A stretch of DNA of 64,000 bases from Inia geoffrensis (Eukaryota; Chordata; Mammalia; Artiodactyla; Iniidae): the NCBI GenBank assembly GCA_036417435.1, contig CM070904.1, forward strand, positions 17,590,835-17,654,834, read 5' to 3'. The notes beneath the pieces are model-generated. The model ran no database searches and had not been told where the DNA came from. It saw only the letters and a program-made list of their open reading frames with translations. Positions 11,646 through 24,300 of the stretch are shown here, in pieces. Numbering within the stretch: position 1 is the first letter of the stretch; every line of letters starts with the position of its first letter. Made by a program: the position numbers and the translations under genes.

Positions 11646-13167
11646 AACAAAACAGCATGATTCCAACTGGAAAATTCAGTATATTCCTGTACTGCAAGGT
11701 AAATGTTTCTAAATGATTTCTGGTACTCTGAAAACTGACCTCACTCTGACAAATAATTTCTTGCTAAAAATAGCAGTCTGCACCGAAATGACAATACTAT
11801 TTCTATATTTCATTAAGTCCCTAGAATCTGACATATTCACATAATTCAGACTATTCAGAACATTTTATTTTATGTAACCTAAGAAGAAGGAAGCATATGG
11901 GTACTTAGAAACTCTAAACGACAACTTAAAATTAAATCTTGAGAAGCTCAATCCCATCCAGATGTCTTGATGTCAAAACAATATTATGATGTCATAATAA
12001 GATGTAGTGTCTGCCTGCATTCAGAGACTATAAGAATGTCCTAGGGACATGGCAATTTATATGGAGTTTCCAGAGTTTGGTGTAAATTTGAAATGTGCCT
12101 TGATGTCTACGGTCAATGCTTTGGTGCCGTGGTTTGGTGATTTCTTGTTTTGTTTTGATTTACTTGAAATTTGTAGTTCTTCAGACAGGAACACATGCAT
12201 TATGCCATGGAAAGCTTAACCTATTACAAATGGTTATACAAAGGTAAACTCCATTAACAAGAAAAACGTGAAGTCCAAATAAGTAATTTGAAATAGTGAC
12301 TTTTGTTCTGATGTCAATTTCCTCCTTGCAGGTATTTAACTAAATTATGCTTTCTTTAACTACTATTGGAAATACTGAATAGATCCAACAGTTATTAAGT
12401 AGTCAAGCCGAGCATTTTAATAACTTTGTCATAGATAGAAGAGCTCAGTAAAGTGTCATTTCAAAAGTATTAAGTATTTCATAGTTCAATAAGATTACCT
12501 AACACAATAATACATGACAGTTAAAAGATTTTGTTCATGCTTGTTAATTTTTCCATGTGGATAACTGACAGTATGCTTATAAGTATCAAATTCAAAACTA
12601 CGGGTTTACTATGTTTCAAAGGATTTTCATGGAAATGCAGAATATAACCACATGATGACTAAATGGAAACTTTTCTAACTCAAAATGGAAGTAGAAGACC
12701 TTACTGATTTCTTTTTCTCACAGTGTCTTTGTAGAAATGTGTCAGATTCAACAAAACAGTTGGGTGCACATTCACACATATGTACAACTCATAAGGCATA
12801 TGTAGTTACAGCTCTAAGTAATTAAGTTTCTTAATAAAGAATGCACCAAAAAAGAGCACGATAAACATATTGTGATAGAAAATAATACTTAGACAGTCTA
12901 ACCCACCCACTACCAGAATTTGCTCAATGCATCATAACAACAAAATCTGCAAACCAGACAAATGACAACAGCATTCTAAGTGACAAGATATTTATCATAT
13001 ATGATCTGTTTCTTGAAGAGTATGTAAAATTGAATTCAAGCTTTACTGACATTTTCTGACAACAGCTTACAATGCTGCCAGATGAAATACTTGATAACTA
13101 GAGATTTGATGGAAGCGATACTGCCATGTACATCTATATGTATATATCTATGCACATTATCTATCTA
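11646..13167. other. Unique AT-rich non-coding sequence
   Basis: No repeat family or exon recognised in about 1.5 kb. Confidence 0.45.
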
Positions 13168-13325
13168 TCAGGTACTGCACTATGTAGTATTTCACATTTA
13201 CTTCTAATTATCATATCCCTCTTCAAGAAACAGATAGATAATGAAATAGATCAATATTTTGAAGAATAGATACGATAATTAGAAGTAATTATGTAAAATA
13301 CATAGTACAGTGTGTGGTATAGTAG
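13168..13325. repeat. Inverted repeat made of two MIR-like halves
   Basis: Left arm about 13174-13224 and right arm about 13261-13312 are imperfect reverse complements. They share ACTTCTAATTATC in the left arm and its complement in the right. The left arm resembles the 3' part of MIR in minus orientation, the right arm the same part in plus. About 36 bp separates the arms. Confidence 0.75.
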
Positions 13326-13334
13326 TGAACTATT

Positions 13335-13367
13335 GTTATATATATTGTTATATATATATATATATAT
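13335..13367 (+). repeat. (TA)n tract
   Basis: TA dinucleotide run interrupted by TTGT motifs. Confidence 0.9.
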
Positions 13368-13796
13368 TGTTATATTCCCTTTTGAATTTTTCAAGATTCA
13401 TCAGAGGCACAGTGTGTTTTGTTTTCAGAAATAATAATGAAATGAACTCCAAGTTAGGGCAAGTCTAATACTTTCTCAAGTTCATTTATGTTGGTGAGAT
13501 ATTGCTCCCTTATCAAGGATTGGTTATGTCTAGAGTATACATAATCTTCTGCCAACAGATGACTTTTAACACAATTCTTCCTGAATGCATTTTTCTTAGA
13601 ATAATATTAAGTCCAAGGTGTCCGCCATAAGATCACATGGGAAGTCTACACAAAGGTAACTAACTGGAGACATATTATTTTTGTTTTCTTACTGTCACAA
13701 ACAAGTTCATAAAGACAGTCTCTGGCAGTGGTAATGTGTGCAATGTTGATAGCAACCGGTAAATATAATGGTATATGAAACGAAGTAGGCAATATA

Positions 13797-14030
13797 AATA
13801 GTGATTAAGGATATAGACTTTGGTGTTAGAAAACCTGGATTCAAACATTTACCCTACAAAAATGCCAAGGGAAATGAACAATTAAATCTCTCTGAGGATC
13901 AGGGTCTCCATCTTCAGAATAGAAATTTTAATTCCTACGGGGTTGAAGTGAAGATTAAATTGAATGATGCTTATAAAGATCACAGCAAACACTCAATAAA
14001 TGCTAATCATTGGTGGCATTTATTATAATC
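13797..14030 (+). mobile_element. MIR SINE relic
   Basis: MIR layout: GATTAAGGATATAGACTTTGG head, CTGGATTCAAA, a core, then GAAGATTAAATTGAATGATG and 'CACTCAATAAATGCTAATCA' at the 3' end. The open frame 13801-14028 is a read-through of this repeat. Confidence 0.85.
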
Positions 14031-14481
14031 TCTGCCATCACTCTACCACAGTTAAGTGGGCTCACTGGCTCACACATTTCTAGTTGTTGATCGCAGATGA
14101 TAAATTCTGAGAAAAAGTCCAACAATTCACATTTTTCTATGACAGATTTTCTCTTTACTGACATACGAGCCAAGGCAAGGTAGCATCATTAAAGGGCATA
14201 AGAACAAAACAGTATAGTTATGTTTTCTTCCAAGCTCAATTCCAAGCTAAGTTGAGACTCTGGTCAGTTTCTTTAAGTTTCTGTCCCTCAGAGTTTAGCT
14301 AATGACATTTAAGGTCATTTTATTCTCCTATTACTAAGTTTTCAGAACTTCTAAATTGAGAATTTAGGGTAGTATTTCAAGAAATACAAACTTCCCTGTG
14401 TTATGTCTCAGTAATACATATGATAAACATCAATCATCTGATGGTTGATGAATACAGCAACTTTTTACGGTTATTATTCTT

Positions 14482-14592
14482 TTTTTTCTGCCACACCGTG
14501 TGACTTATGGGATTTTAGTCCCCTGACCACGGGGGCCCAGCAGTGAGAGCGCCAAGTCCTAACCTAAACACTGGACTGCCAGGGAATTCCCT
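14482..14592 (-). mobile_element. Short CHR-family SINE, old subfamily
   Basis: In sense it reads GGAATTCCCTGGCAGTCC, then TTAGGACTTGGCGCTCTCA and ends in a GTGTGGCAGAAAA tail. This is the same ~110-bp subfamily as the copy at 19703. The B-box is eroded. Confidence 0.85.
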
Positions 14593-14622
14593 GTTATTAC
14601 TCTTTATGTATAGCTCACTGGC

Positions 14623-14643
14623 TTCAGCACCATGGACAGAGAA
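14623..14643 (+). promoter_or_regulatory. RE1/NRSE-like site (REST binding candidate)
   Basis: The sequence starts TTCAGCACCATGGACAG and continues AGAA. The canonical RE1 is TTCAGCACCACGGACAG followed by CGCC. Both half-sites and the canonical spacing are present. REST silences neuronal genes through such sites, often within introns. Binding is inferred, not shown. Confidence 0.6.
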
Positions 14644-14922
14644 AGATCCGAAATAAGAATGGAAGTATGTGTATTGGTATTTGTACTCTGAAACAGAATT
14701 AAACTAAATATGGGAAAGTACTCAGAGCTAGGGCTGGAAATATTGAACCATATAAATATGAACATATACTCAAGACTCAGATACAAAAATTAACTGCATC
14801 CCTATTATGTAATAAATAGTGGGGAAATAAATACAATATAATGTTGCTCATTTTCAAGGATTTCACTTCACAGTCTAGAAATCAAAATTACTCAAACTCT
14901 TACCAGTACAAACAGGTAAATG

Positions 14923-15207
14923 CAGGACTTCCCTGGTGGCACAGTGGTTAAGAATCTGCCTGCCAATGCAGAGGACACAGGTTCAATCCCTGGTCCGGGA
15001 AGATCCTACATGCCGCAGAGCAACTGAGCCCGTGTACCACAACTACTGAGCCCACGTGCTGCAACTACTGAAGCCCATGCACCTAGAGTCCGTGCTCCGC
15101 AACAAGCGAAGCCTGCGCACCACAACAGAGAGTAGCCCCCGCTCGCCACAACTAGAGAAAGGCCGTGCGCAGCAACAATCCAAAGCAGTCAAAAAAAAAA
15201 AAAAAAA
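14923..15207 (+). mobile_element. CHR-1-like SINE (older, long form)
   Basis: Sense copy with head CTTCCCTGGTGGCACAGTGG, B-box GGTTCAATCCC, ACAACTACTGAGCCC repeats and an A18 tail. The target-site duplication AGGTAAATG is at 14914-14922 and 15208-15216. Confidence 0.95.
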
Positions 15208-15274
15208 AGGTAAATGAAAGCCTATGTTATGAATGTTTATTGTCTTAGCTGAAGAATTAAGGCCTGCTTCCACT

Positions 15275-15425
15275 TTTTAAAGCTATGTTACTTTGAACTC
15301 TCTGTGCCCTTGTTTATCATCCATAAAATGGGGATAATAACAGTTACCTTAGATAGTTTGATAAATAAGATAACGCATATTATCACTAATCACAGATCCT
15401 AGCGTATAGTAAGCACTCCATGTGT
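15275..15425 (+). mobile_element. MIR SINE relic
   Basis: Contains CCATAAAATGGGGATAATAA and 'CGTATAGTAAGCACTCCATG', the typical MIR core and 3' motifs. Confidence 0.8.
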
Positions 15426-15552
15426 TTTGGTGAGCAAGGATTATGGATATCAGAATGTGCAATGTGCTTCTAAGACCAATAAGTAAATTGACTTCAATTT
15501 GAACATACAATATTGGCCTTCTTTAGTAAAAAAAAAAAAAAAAGAAAGAAAA

Positions 15553-15930
15553 ATGTAATATATATGGAATCTAAAAAAAAAGAAAAAAATGGTAGTAATG
15601 AACCTAGTTGCAGGGCAGGAATAAAGAGGCAGACATAGAGAATGGACTCGATGACATGGGGCGGGAGGGCGAAGTGAGAGTAGCATCGACATATACACAC
15701 TACCAAATGTAAAATAGTTGGCTGGTGGGAAGCAACAGCATAGCACAGGGAGATTGGCTCAGTGCTTTGTGATGACCTAGAGGGGTGGGATAGAGAGGAT
15801 GGGAGGAAGGCTCAAGAGGGAGGGCCTATGGGGACATGTGTATGCATATGGCTGATTCGCTTTGTTGTGCAACAGAAACCAACACGGTATTGTGAAGCAA
15901 TTATACTCCAATAAAGATCTATCAAGAAAA
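15553..15930 (+). mobile_element. L1 3'UTR, 5'-truncated
   Basis: Same 3'UTR as at 2880-3255 (ATGAACCTAGTTGCAGGGC, GGTGGGATAGAGAGGATGGG, CAATTATACTCCAATAAAG). The insertion includes no ORF2 sequence. Confidence 0.93.
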
Positions 15931-17599
15931 AAGAGAGAGAAAAAAATTTAAATCTACATTGTGTTTCTCTTAATTAAAACACAATTTAATTCAGTAGCAT
16001 CTTCTGTTTAAATTATGGTCAGAAAAACAATCATCACAAAACTGATTTGCAGTTCATAAACATTAGAGACCCAAATGTTAGACATGGGAAATTGGAAGCA
16101 TATTTTATTATAATTATTTCCAGTAGATACTACTCTGTAGAGAATTTCCTTGGTATGGGAAGTAAGCCAAAGATTTTACTGACAGCATTCTCAAAGAAAA
16201 AGTTTAGATGGAACATACAGTCCGGTTCAAATGGAGTGAAAGGGAACTCGATCTTGCTGTCTCCAGTGAAAATATTAAAAGCAGACCAGAATTTTGATAG
16301 TATCAGAATTACTTACATTATTCTGTGCTCTTTGTTTGGAGGAGCTCCAGATAACCTTCTAAGAAATCAATGCATTTCCTGGTTTATTCAAGGACATTTT
16401 CTTTCTTAACAAAAATTAGACATGACCCCTGCTTTGAATTTTATGCCAGTACAATACCTGGAAACCATACAGGGTAAAAGAAATACATTTTCCTAAGGTA
16501 CGCCATTTCATTCGAATGTCACACTCTAAGGAAGTTAGGTATAAGTACATGTAAGGGAATAAAGTTTTTCTAGGAAATGTAAGGGTCCAGCAGCACTTTC
16601 TTGCTACACACTCATTAAAGTCACAGGAAAGATACGTAAGGCTAGACATCGTGTTTCAAGAACAACCAAATCCTTTCTTCTCTCCTCTCCCAAAACCTCA
16701 AAGCTACTTATCTCTTGAGTTCAATTTTTTATGTATATTTGACAGCTAAGATACAAGGGCCTCAAACCATTTTACACCGGCAAGTGCAAAACTAGAAAGG
16801 GTATCCTTTTGAATCCCAGTCAAGAAGCTGTATCCTCAAAGTATAACCCTGCAAAACATATTCAGTTCAGCTCAACCCATGTTTACTGAGTCCTTGTAAG
16901 AAACTAAGAACTAACTCTCAGACGAAACATTCATCATTAATTAAGACACTGAAACTTTGCCTGCCCTTACAAAAGACTATAATCACATGGGTGAGAGGCA
17001 AAAACAATAAGGGTTAAGTGACATATGACAAGTAGACAAAGCAGAGCATAGTGTCGGTGTGGGAGTAAACCTAAACCTAGTAGAGATTGGGGGGAGGTGA
17101 TGCTTGAGTTGAGTCATGGGATAAGTAGGTTAGACAAGCAAATAAGGCAAGGACAATTCTAGTCATAAGTAACCAAAGGCAAAAAGATTTGTGAATCAAT
17201 CATGTGTTTTAGGAGACAAAATAGTTCAGGATAAACAGCGTTGGGCAAAGTGACAAGAGCTAACCTCAGTGGTTCTCAAAAGACTTTGGTTTTCATGTGT
17301 AGGAGATCAGATGCTTTAAGATGGGTAATGGGTGGCACTGAATTAAAATAAGATCAACGGTGTAACTGAAGTTCCGCTGGCAGCATTTTGTAAAGCATTC
17401 TTTCTTTATTCACCCTAAATTAATTAAATCCTTATTATGTTTAGGACACACGAGCTACTGAGGAGAAACCAATACATACCAAGTTACTACTGTCTGGAAA
17501 AAGTCCAGTATTACAGGGGAATTAGACAGACATGCAAAAAGTTAAACGAAAGAGTCAAAGTCCTAAGTAAATAATAATAACCATCACTCACAGAAACAG
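15931..17599. other. Unique sequence, with a possible ancient repeat
   Basis: The part at 16870-17260 reads like a heavily decayed interspersed repeat (GGAGGTGATGCTTGAGTTGA, then GTCATGGGATAAGTAGG), but I cannot name it. A 120-codon open frame at 16047-16409 has no recognisable motif. Confidence 0.4.
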
Positions 17600-18055
17600 A
17601 ACTAACATTAAATGAGCCTTATGTGGGCTTCCCTGGGGCGCAGTGGCTGAGAGTCCGCCTGCCGATGCAGGGGACACGGGTTCATGCCCCGGTCCAGGAA
17701 GAACCCACGTGCCACAGAGTGGCTGGGCCCGTGAGCCACGGCCGCTGAGCCTGTGCGTCCGGAGCCTGTGCTCCGCAACGGGATGAGGCCACGACAGGGA
17801 GAGGCCCGCATACTGCAAAAAAAAAAAAAAAAATGAGCCTTATGTGACAAGCACTCTACATGTGTTTACCATGTCATTATGTCATTTATAATTCACAAAA
17901 GAGGGCCAGTTACTATTATTAAATAGCTACCCTTGTATCATATTACAGATGAAGAAATTAAGATTTCAAGTCATTACATAATTTTTCCAAGGTCAAATGA
18001 GCAGATCTAGGATTCGAAACTAAGTTGTTTGATGATTCTTCCTTGCTCCTAATTA
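17600..18055 (-). mobile_element. MIR SINE relic, interrupted by a younger SINE
   Basis: Minus-orientation MIR: ATGAGCCTTATGTGACAAGCACTC, then ATTACAGATGAAGAAATTAAG and AGCAGATCTAGGATTCGAA. The CHR SINE at 17626 split it and duplicated its first bases. Confidence 0.8.
17626..17830 (+). mobile_element. CHR-type cetacean SINE inserted in MIR
   Basis: Sense copy with poly(A). A perfect 16-bp target-site duplication AAATGAGCCTTATGTG is at 17610-17625 and 17831-17846. The head reads CCCTGGGGCGCAGTGG, with TGG lost at the start of the A-box, so this copy is probably a poor Pol III template. Confidence 0.97.
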
Positions 18056-19702
18056 TGAAGTATCTTGGTGGAAGCCCGAAGTAAAAACAATTCATCTGGG
18101 AGAAGATGGGAAATTAATAAGCGAATTAGGACTTGAGGATGAATAGAAACTTATTGAATAGATAAAGGAATAAATCCAAACAGATGGTAGGTATAAAGGT
18201 ATACTGCAGTAAAAGTCAGATATTTTAATGCATGGTTTTGATTATGTTAAATCAGACACATGTATATTTATAAAATCAATCACTGAAATTTTTAAAGTTT
18301 CGTGGTCTCTCCATAGACCTTGGAGGACTTACATTTTTGCATGTATATATCAGCTACAACAACATGTGGCCTACTTTAAAATTTAAGGTTTTATTTCCTA
18401 AACTTTGCAGATTTATAAAATCATATAGCATCTTTCATAAAGCCTTCTCTTTTCAGAGTTAAAATTGCAACTTAAAATGTTCATCACATTGGTCAAATAA
18501 TTTAAAAATTTTACTATCAAAAGAAATCTTGTGATTTCTTGTTAGATGGGAATAAAGATGTATAGTATAAGCCCTGAAAGTTGGGTTTTCTCCTTTTTTT
18601 CAGTGCAAGTGCCTGACTTTGATTGCTGAGGCATCCAGTTCAAAGAGGGCTATCTCAGAAAAACACACTGCCAGACACACTGGGTAAAGAGTCACACGAC
18701 CTCCCCTCATTGAGTCTGCTTTGCTTTAGAGGTCTTTGTTGCTTTCGATAAGTGACCATTTGGGCCACTTAGTTTTTCTCTTCCAGCTTTAAATTTCCAC
18801 TCTTGTGTTTTAAATTCAACGAGAAAGAGTGAGCCTGTGGAAATCCTAAGTCCCCACCTTCGACACCAATAAAAGTAGAACTGTTAGGCACATGTCCTCT
18901 CTTTCTTTACCCACAACCTCACTGTGTAGCCCCGGGTGTGCTGTGTAATTTCCAGGTCCTTTATTTTTCCAGGCTTTCATTTTTTCATAGCTTCTGATGG
19001 TTACTGCTGAAGAGTGTCTTGCAATCCCAAGGGTCAACCCAACCACAACATCGGTTTTGCTAGGCTGAGATTAGCACAAAACAAGATGCTTCTTTATTTG
19101 GTACAATATTATAACAAGTCACTCTTTGACAACACATTAATACTAGCATAATATATTGACCGACCTAGAGAATTATACCAACACCTTTGTTTTGAGGCAA
19201 TTCTGGATTATCGACATTGAAAATATCCACAAAATTCTTACCATATAGGTATATCATAACACAAATTGTCTCGTCTGGAATAAAAACAGACTTTAAAAAC
19301 CAAACCTGCTGGGTAATGGAATAGGTTAAAATTTTTGCCCCAGCCTTTTGCGAATTGTGTCACATCCACAACACAGGTAGTAGTTTAGCTAACAATAGGA
19401 CAGTGAGCTCAGTAAGACAAGACGAGAGTGGGGAAAAACAAATGAGGGCCAGGTATGGGCACAGTCAGACTGAGTGGATTGGAAACCCGAGGGTACAGGG
19501 AAGCAAGGGGTCACAATTCTGTGAGGCAAGTGACAGCGCAGTCAGGAGGTCAGGAGGGAGGTATGGGAATGGATGACAGTGCCAGTGATGAGCTGATACA
19601 GAAAACCCAGCAAACCTCCAACATTTCTCCAGAGCCAGAAGACAAGCTCAAATTATGGCCAATGTAGGTCCACTGAGTGTTACTGAATAAAGAGGGAAGT
19701 CA
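18056..19702. other. Unique AT-rich non-coding sequence
   Basis: No repeat or exon recognised. Open frames are short and motif-free. Confidence 0.45.
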
Positions 19703-19839
19703 GGGCAACTTCCTGGCGGTCCAGTGGTTAGGACTCCATGCTTCCACTGCAGGGGGCACGGGTTCAATCCCTGGTCGGGGAACTAAGATTCCACATGCCG
19801 GGATGCATGGTCAAAAAAAAAAAAAAAAAAAAAAAAAAA
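19703..19839 (+). mobile_element. Short CHR-family SINE, old subfamily
   Basis: Reads ACTTCCTGGCGGTCCAGTGG, then TTAGGACTCCATGCTTCCAC, a B-box GGTTCAATCCC and a 27-A tail (19813-19839). The long tail is notable for an older subfamily. Confidence 0.93.
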
Positions 19840-21773
19840 GCGGTGGGGGGAGGTCAGAAGGAAGGATGGATTGGGACACATATACGACTTCCAGACAAAC
19901 ACATGTTCAGTGACACATTAATTATTTCATATAGAAAATGCCCATCACACGGCAATACTGATTAATATTTCCCTATCTGCTTCTCCCCAAAGTAGGCTGA
20001 AGTAGAAATTAATCAAAAATGAACTCAGTGTATCTTAACATCACTTTTGTTGATACAGATGATTTCAAAAGACCATTCAAAATCCACAGGGTTGAACAAT
20101 TTCATACCATCTATCAGGACCTGATGCTTAGACTTGGAAATGAGGTAATATTCTTGGGTAAGCTTAACCCCCAAAACGATGCCTGCAACTGAAGCAGAAT
20201 TGGAATAATAAAGCTTTTCATCAACTTGCTGAAAGCCAGGGTTGTCACTAAACCATCTTCATGGGATGTAGCTTTCGCTCCTTACATTGCCTTGGCACCC
20301 AGACCAAACCTCCATTCATTCCACAGCCACAACTTTTCTCAATTTGCATGGCGCTGTCCAACCCACTGGCCACACTTGCCAGAAAATTATGTTACAGTCT
20401 CAAGTCTGCTTTCCAACTCCTGTTCATGGAAGGCTTGCTTCTCAAACACAGAATTTCTCTCCAAATGCTAAACGCTGTTTTAAAAATATATACATTTTAC
20501 TCTAATTATTTTGTTTAAAAATTTTTTTTGCTGACATTTTTCCAACTATGAATCCTGCAAACAGTATTTTAGGGACCTGAGTCAGCTTATTAAGCTCTTA
20601 AATATGCCTAAAAATCTACTGATTATAGTAAGTACTGAAATAATAATAGTCTAGGTGCTTTAGACCTAAACTTATTATTACAGTACTTAGGACACAGGTA
20701 TATGCCAATCGTCTTGAAATATTGTACACTGTGATACATCACATCATTATTCATTTAAGATTAAACACACGGACGTTAGCAAATAAATATGAATTGCAGC
20801 AATATAACTAAAAACGAAATCAAGGAATAATCAGGAAGAGTTCACAAACAAAAAACGTAGACCTTACTCTTTCCTACTAAAAATCATCAACCAACAACAT
20901 CAGAACAAGATTGTCAGAGGAACTGCTTTGAGTAACAAGTAAAGAAAATAAGAAGAATCATAAGTTCTCAGTCTGAAAAGAGGAAAGGTAAGTGGTGTAT
21001 GATCAGTCAGGATGAAGATAGATAAACACAAATACATCCATGGAGACCTGATATAAAACGAACCCTGAAGCCTTAAGGATGAGTATTGATTACTCTTATT
21101 ATCTTCACACTGTGGGTAAGTGAAGCACGGTAAAAGCATGAAGAGTTTCTTATAAGCAAGAGATTGGCAAAATGAGTCTTTGATATGTTTGAGTTTACAA
21201 TCCCAGTCTTTTCCAAATTAATGCTTGTCAAGAACACAGCTTCCTACTCCAAGGTATCTCTTACTGATTCTGAAACAAAATATGTGAAATAAAAAGGCAC
21301 TGCATCCTGCCAAGTCCAAGAGTGTATATACATACACCCCAGCTATCTAAAATGAGTTCCTTAGTGAAGACTTTCCCAATATCGTCTTGGAAATTCTCCT
21401 CACTATAACTGCTGAGCGTCCCTTCAACTATATTCTATAGGCTCTACAAGACCTATAGTTAAATAGAACTACTTAAGAACTCATTTAAAGGATAACAGAG
21501 TGGTGAATACTAACTATTAATGGACATGGTTAGTCATGTGAATGTCAGTTTTGTACTTAGATAAATGAATTGCTTACATGGTTTTGAAAGAGAAGTAAAA
21601 TAGACTCTTTCAATTCCATATATAATAAACCCAATGTGAATAACTTATGCATTTCTCAAATTGAAATACTGAACTCATTGAACTCATCTCAAACAAAACA
21701 TGTATAAACATGTCACTTTAAGAATTTATGGACAAATATATCCAAATACGTATTTACACATTGAATATACTGG
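19840..21773. other. Unique non-coding sequence
   Basis: Overlapping open frames at 20226-20518 occur in all three plus frames, which argues against coding. GGCGCTGTCCA at 20349-20359 matches one RE1 half-site only. Confidence 0.45.
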
Positions 21774-22108
21774 GTCTTCCCTGGTGGCACAGTGGTTAGG
21801 AATCCACCTGCCAATGTAGGGGACGCTGGTTCGAGCCCTGGTCCAGGAAGATCTCACATGCCACGGAGCAACTAAGCTGTGCGCCAAAACTACTGAGCCT
21901 GCGAGCCACAACCATGGAGCCCATGCGCCACAACTGCTGATGTCCATGAGCCTAGAGCCTGTGCCCTACAACAAGAGAAGCCACCACAATGAGAAGCCTG
22001 CGTACCACAACGAAGAGTAGCCCCCGCTCACCGCAACTAGAGAAAGCCCGCACGCAGCAACGAAGACCCAATGCAGCCAAAAATAAATAAATAAATTTAT
22101 TAGAAAAA
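21774..22108 (+). mobile_element. CHR-1-like SINE (older, long form)
   Basis: Sense copy with head TCTTCCCTGGTGGCACAGTGG, B-box GGTTCGAGCCC, long ACAAC-rich body, GAAGACCCAATGCAGCC and an (AAAT)n tail. Short similar flanks (GAATATA) may be the target duplication. Confidence 0.94.
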
Positions 22109-24092
22109 AGAATATATCAAGGTAAAAGACAGTTTAGCATATGTGTGTGTGCTTCAGATAGGTAGCAATTAATAAAAGTTGGTTTTCACAATACTGTTAC
22201 ATAGAATATCATTCCACCAAACACAAAAATATTGTTTTGTCTCACATATTAAAAGATCACTACGCAGTGACCCCGAGTGCCAGCAAGGACTTTTCAAACG
22301 TATGCGCCACAGAAGTTTATGTTGAATCTAAGAAGATGCAGATCAAAGTGGAGTATTTTGGCCACAGCAATGAAAGGTAGTCTCTGATCTGAATAATTAG
22401 AGGATGCCCTTTGGTGAGGGTAAACACTACTACATGTCATGCATATTGGATTGATTCTTTCCAACAAAGCAGGCTGCTCTGATCATCTCGGCTAAATATA
22501 AAACCTCCTCACAGCTTCCAAAGAGCCCATAATGAAGGGTCATGACCTAACAGATTCAGTCAAGAAGGTTCACTCCTTCTTTTCTAAAGTACTAACATGC
22601 TTAAGGAAACAATAAGTATTTAGTTTAAAGGTAACATAGATAAAGATTAACCTCGCAACTTGAAAATTAGCTAATTTGTGGATAACGTACAAGTACTTGA
22701 CAAAGGCATCAGCAGAGCGTCATTGAGAAGTAATTGCAGGAGAAGGTCAGAGCTAAGCCATGCATCCCGGGGCTTTAACTAGCACTTACTTGTTAATCAA
22801 GAAAAGAATAATAAATTGAATAGGAAAACATTTCAACGCCTCAAATAAAGCAGTTGCTGCCTCTCACACACCAAAAAATAAAAAAGAGTAAATACCTAAC
22901 AGTTCACTTCCCACTCTGTTTAACGCAAGTATTGATATCATTTGTTTCTTGAAGAGATTCCAAGCAATATATGAAAAATATATTTCAAAATATGAATGCA
23001 CTGAAGTGATAATTGGTTTTATTACCTCTGATGATATACATAACTGACCGGTAGTTGGTATATTACTGCCATATTAAATGAAAGAACATAGTGTGAAAGT
23101 CCCTCAATAATCTAAGCTGAAAGTGGGAAAAAAAAAAAAAACGTAAGGAGGAATTCTTTGAATTATATATATAAAATATATTATATATATATATAACATA
23201 TATGTAATTAATATATATATCATATTATATATTGAATATAATTCAATGGGCTAAATGAACTAATGTTATTACATCCAAAATTCGTCTGCATTGACAATGG
23301 ATGATGTATGACTAATCTCATAAACAGAACCAGTAGAACTTATAGAAATGGTAACGATACTATTAACCCAGGGCAATTTAGTCACTCCTTCCTAGGGCTT
23401 GGCTCTGCTACATGACTTTCTTGTGTTGTCTCACAACTGTCTTCTCACATGGGCACTGGTATTTGTGCCATCCTACAAATAAAAAGCCTGAGGCCAACTT
23501 GCCTAGTATTATTATCCTTACTTATCTCATGACACACAGGAAGGAGCAGGCAGGCCTCTTGGCTGGCACAATTCAGAGCCCATCCTTTCACTCACCACAC
23601 CAGGCAGTTCTGTGTTCTAGCAAATTTCAGAACAAATCCATAAAAAATATTTAGTTATTTTTCTTATTCAAGCTGGATCTTTCTGGCTGACGTATCACAT
23701 TCATCCAGAGTTTAGAATAAATAAGAACAATTTATGGGCTCTAATTATTCGACTGTGGTATGGTTTATATTATTCAACTGCAGATATGGTTACCCGAATG
23801 TAAAAAAAAAAAGAATGATGAACTTAAAAAAAAAAAAAAAGGCAATAAAAGGATTGCTTTAGGAAAAGTCAAATATAATGTCAAATTTTCCAGGTCAAAT
23901 AAATAAGAAAAGAGCATTGATTTTATTAGTCAAACTTTCTTAATATGTTGGCAAATTGAGGCATTTTGTGACCCACTGATATATTATCATTTCAAAAATA
24001 TATTTTCATAGGAAATTTTATAGTCTAAAACAACAAAAAAAAAAGGACAGTAAAATACAAATAAGATTAACAAAAAAAAAAACTAAGTAAGC
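22109..24092. other. Unique sequence with AT-rich tract
   Basis: 23160-23240 is a TA/ATATAT-rich low-complexity block. The rest shows no repeat or exon that I recognise. Confidence 0.45.
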
Positions 24093-24283
24093 GGGCTTCC
24101 CTGGTGGCGCAGTGGTTGAGAGTCCGTCTGCCGATGCAGGGGATGCGGGTTCGTGCCCCGGTCCAGGAAGATCCCACACGCGCGGCTGGGCCCGTGAGCC
24201 ATGGCCGCTGAGCCTGCGCGTCTGGAGCCTGTGCTCTGCAACGGGAGAGGCCGCAACAGTGAGAGGCCCGCGTACCTCAAAAG
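24093..24283 (+). mobile_element. CHR-type cetacean SINE with internal deletion
   Basis: Sense copy. The middle reads CCCACACGCGCGGCTGGG, about 10 bp shorter than other copies (CACATGCCGCGGAGCGGCTGGG). A 17-bp target-site duplication AAAAAAACTAAGTAAGC precedes it (ending 24092) and follows at 24284-24300. Confidence 0.96.
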
Positions 24284-24300
24284 AAAAAAACTAAGTAAGC

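Noticed and set aside
20349..20359. Second RE1 site
   Set aside because: Only one half-site (GGCGCTGTCCA) matches; the other half is absent.
20226..20518. Possible exon or processed pseudogene
   Set aside because: All three plus frames are open over the same stretch, no protein similarity is recognised, and no poly(A) or target duplication is seen.
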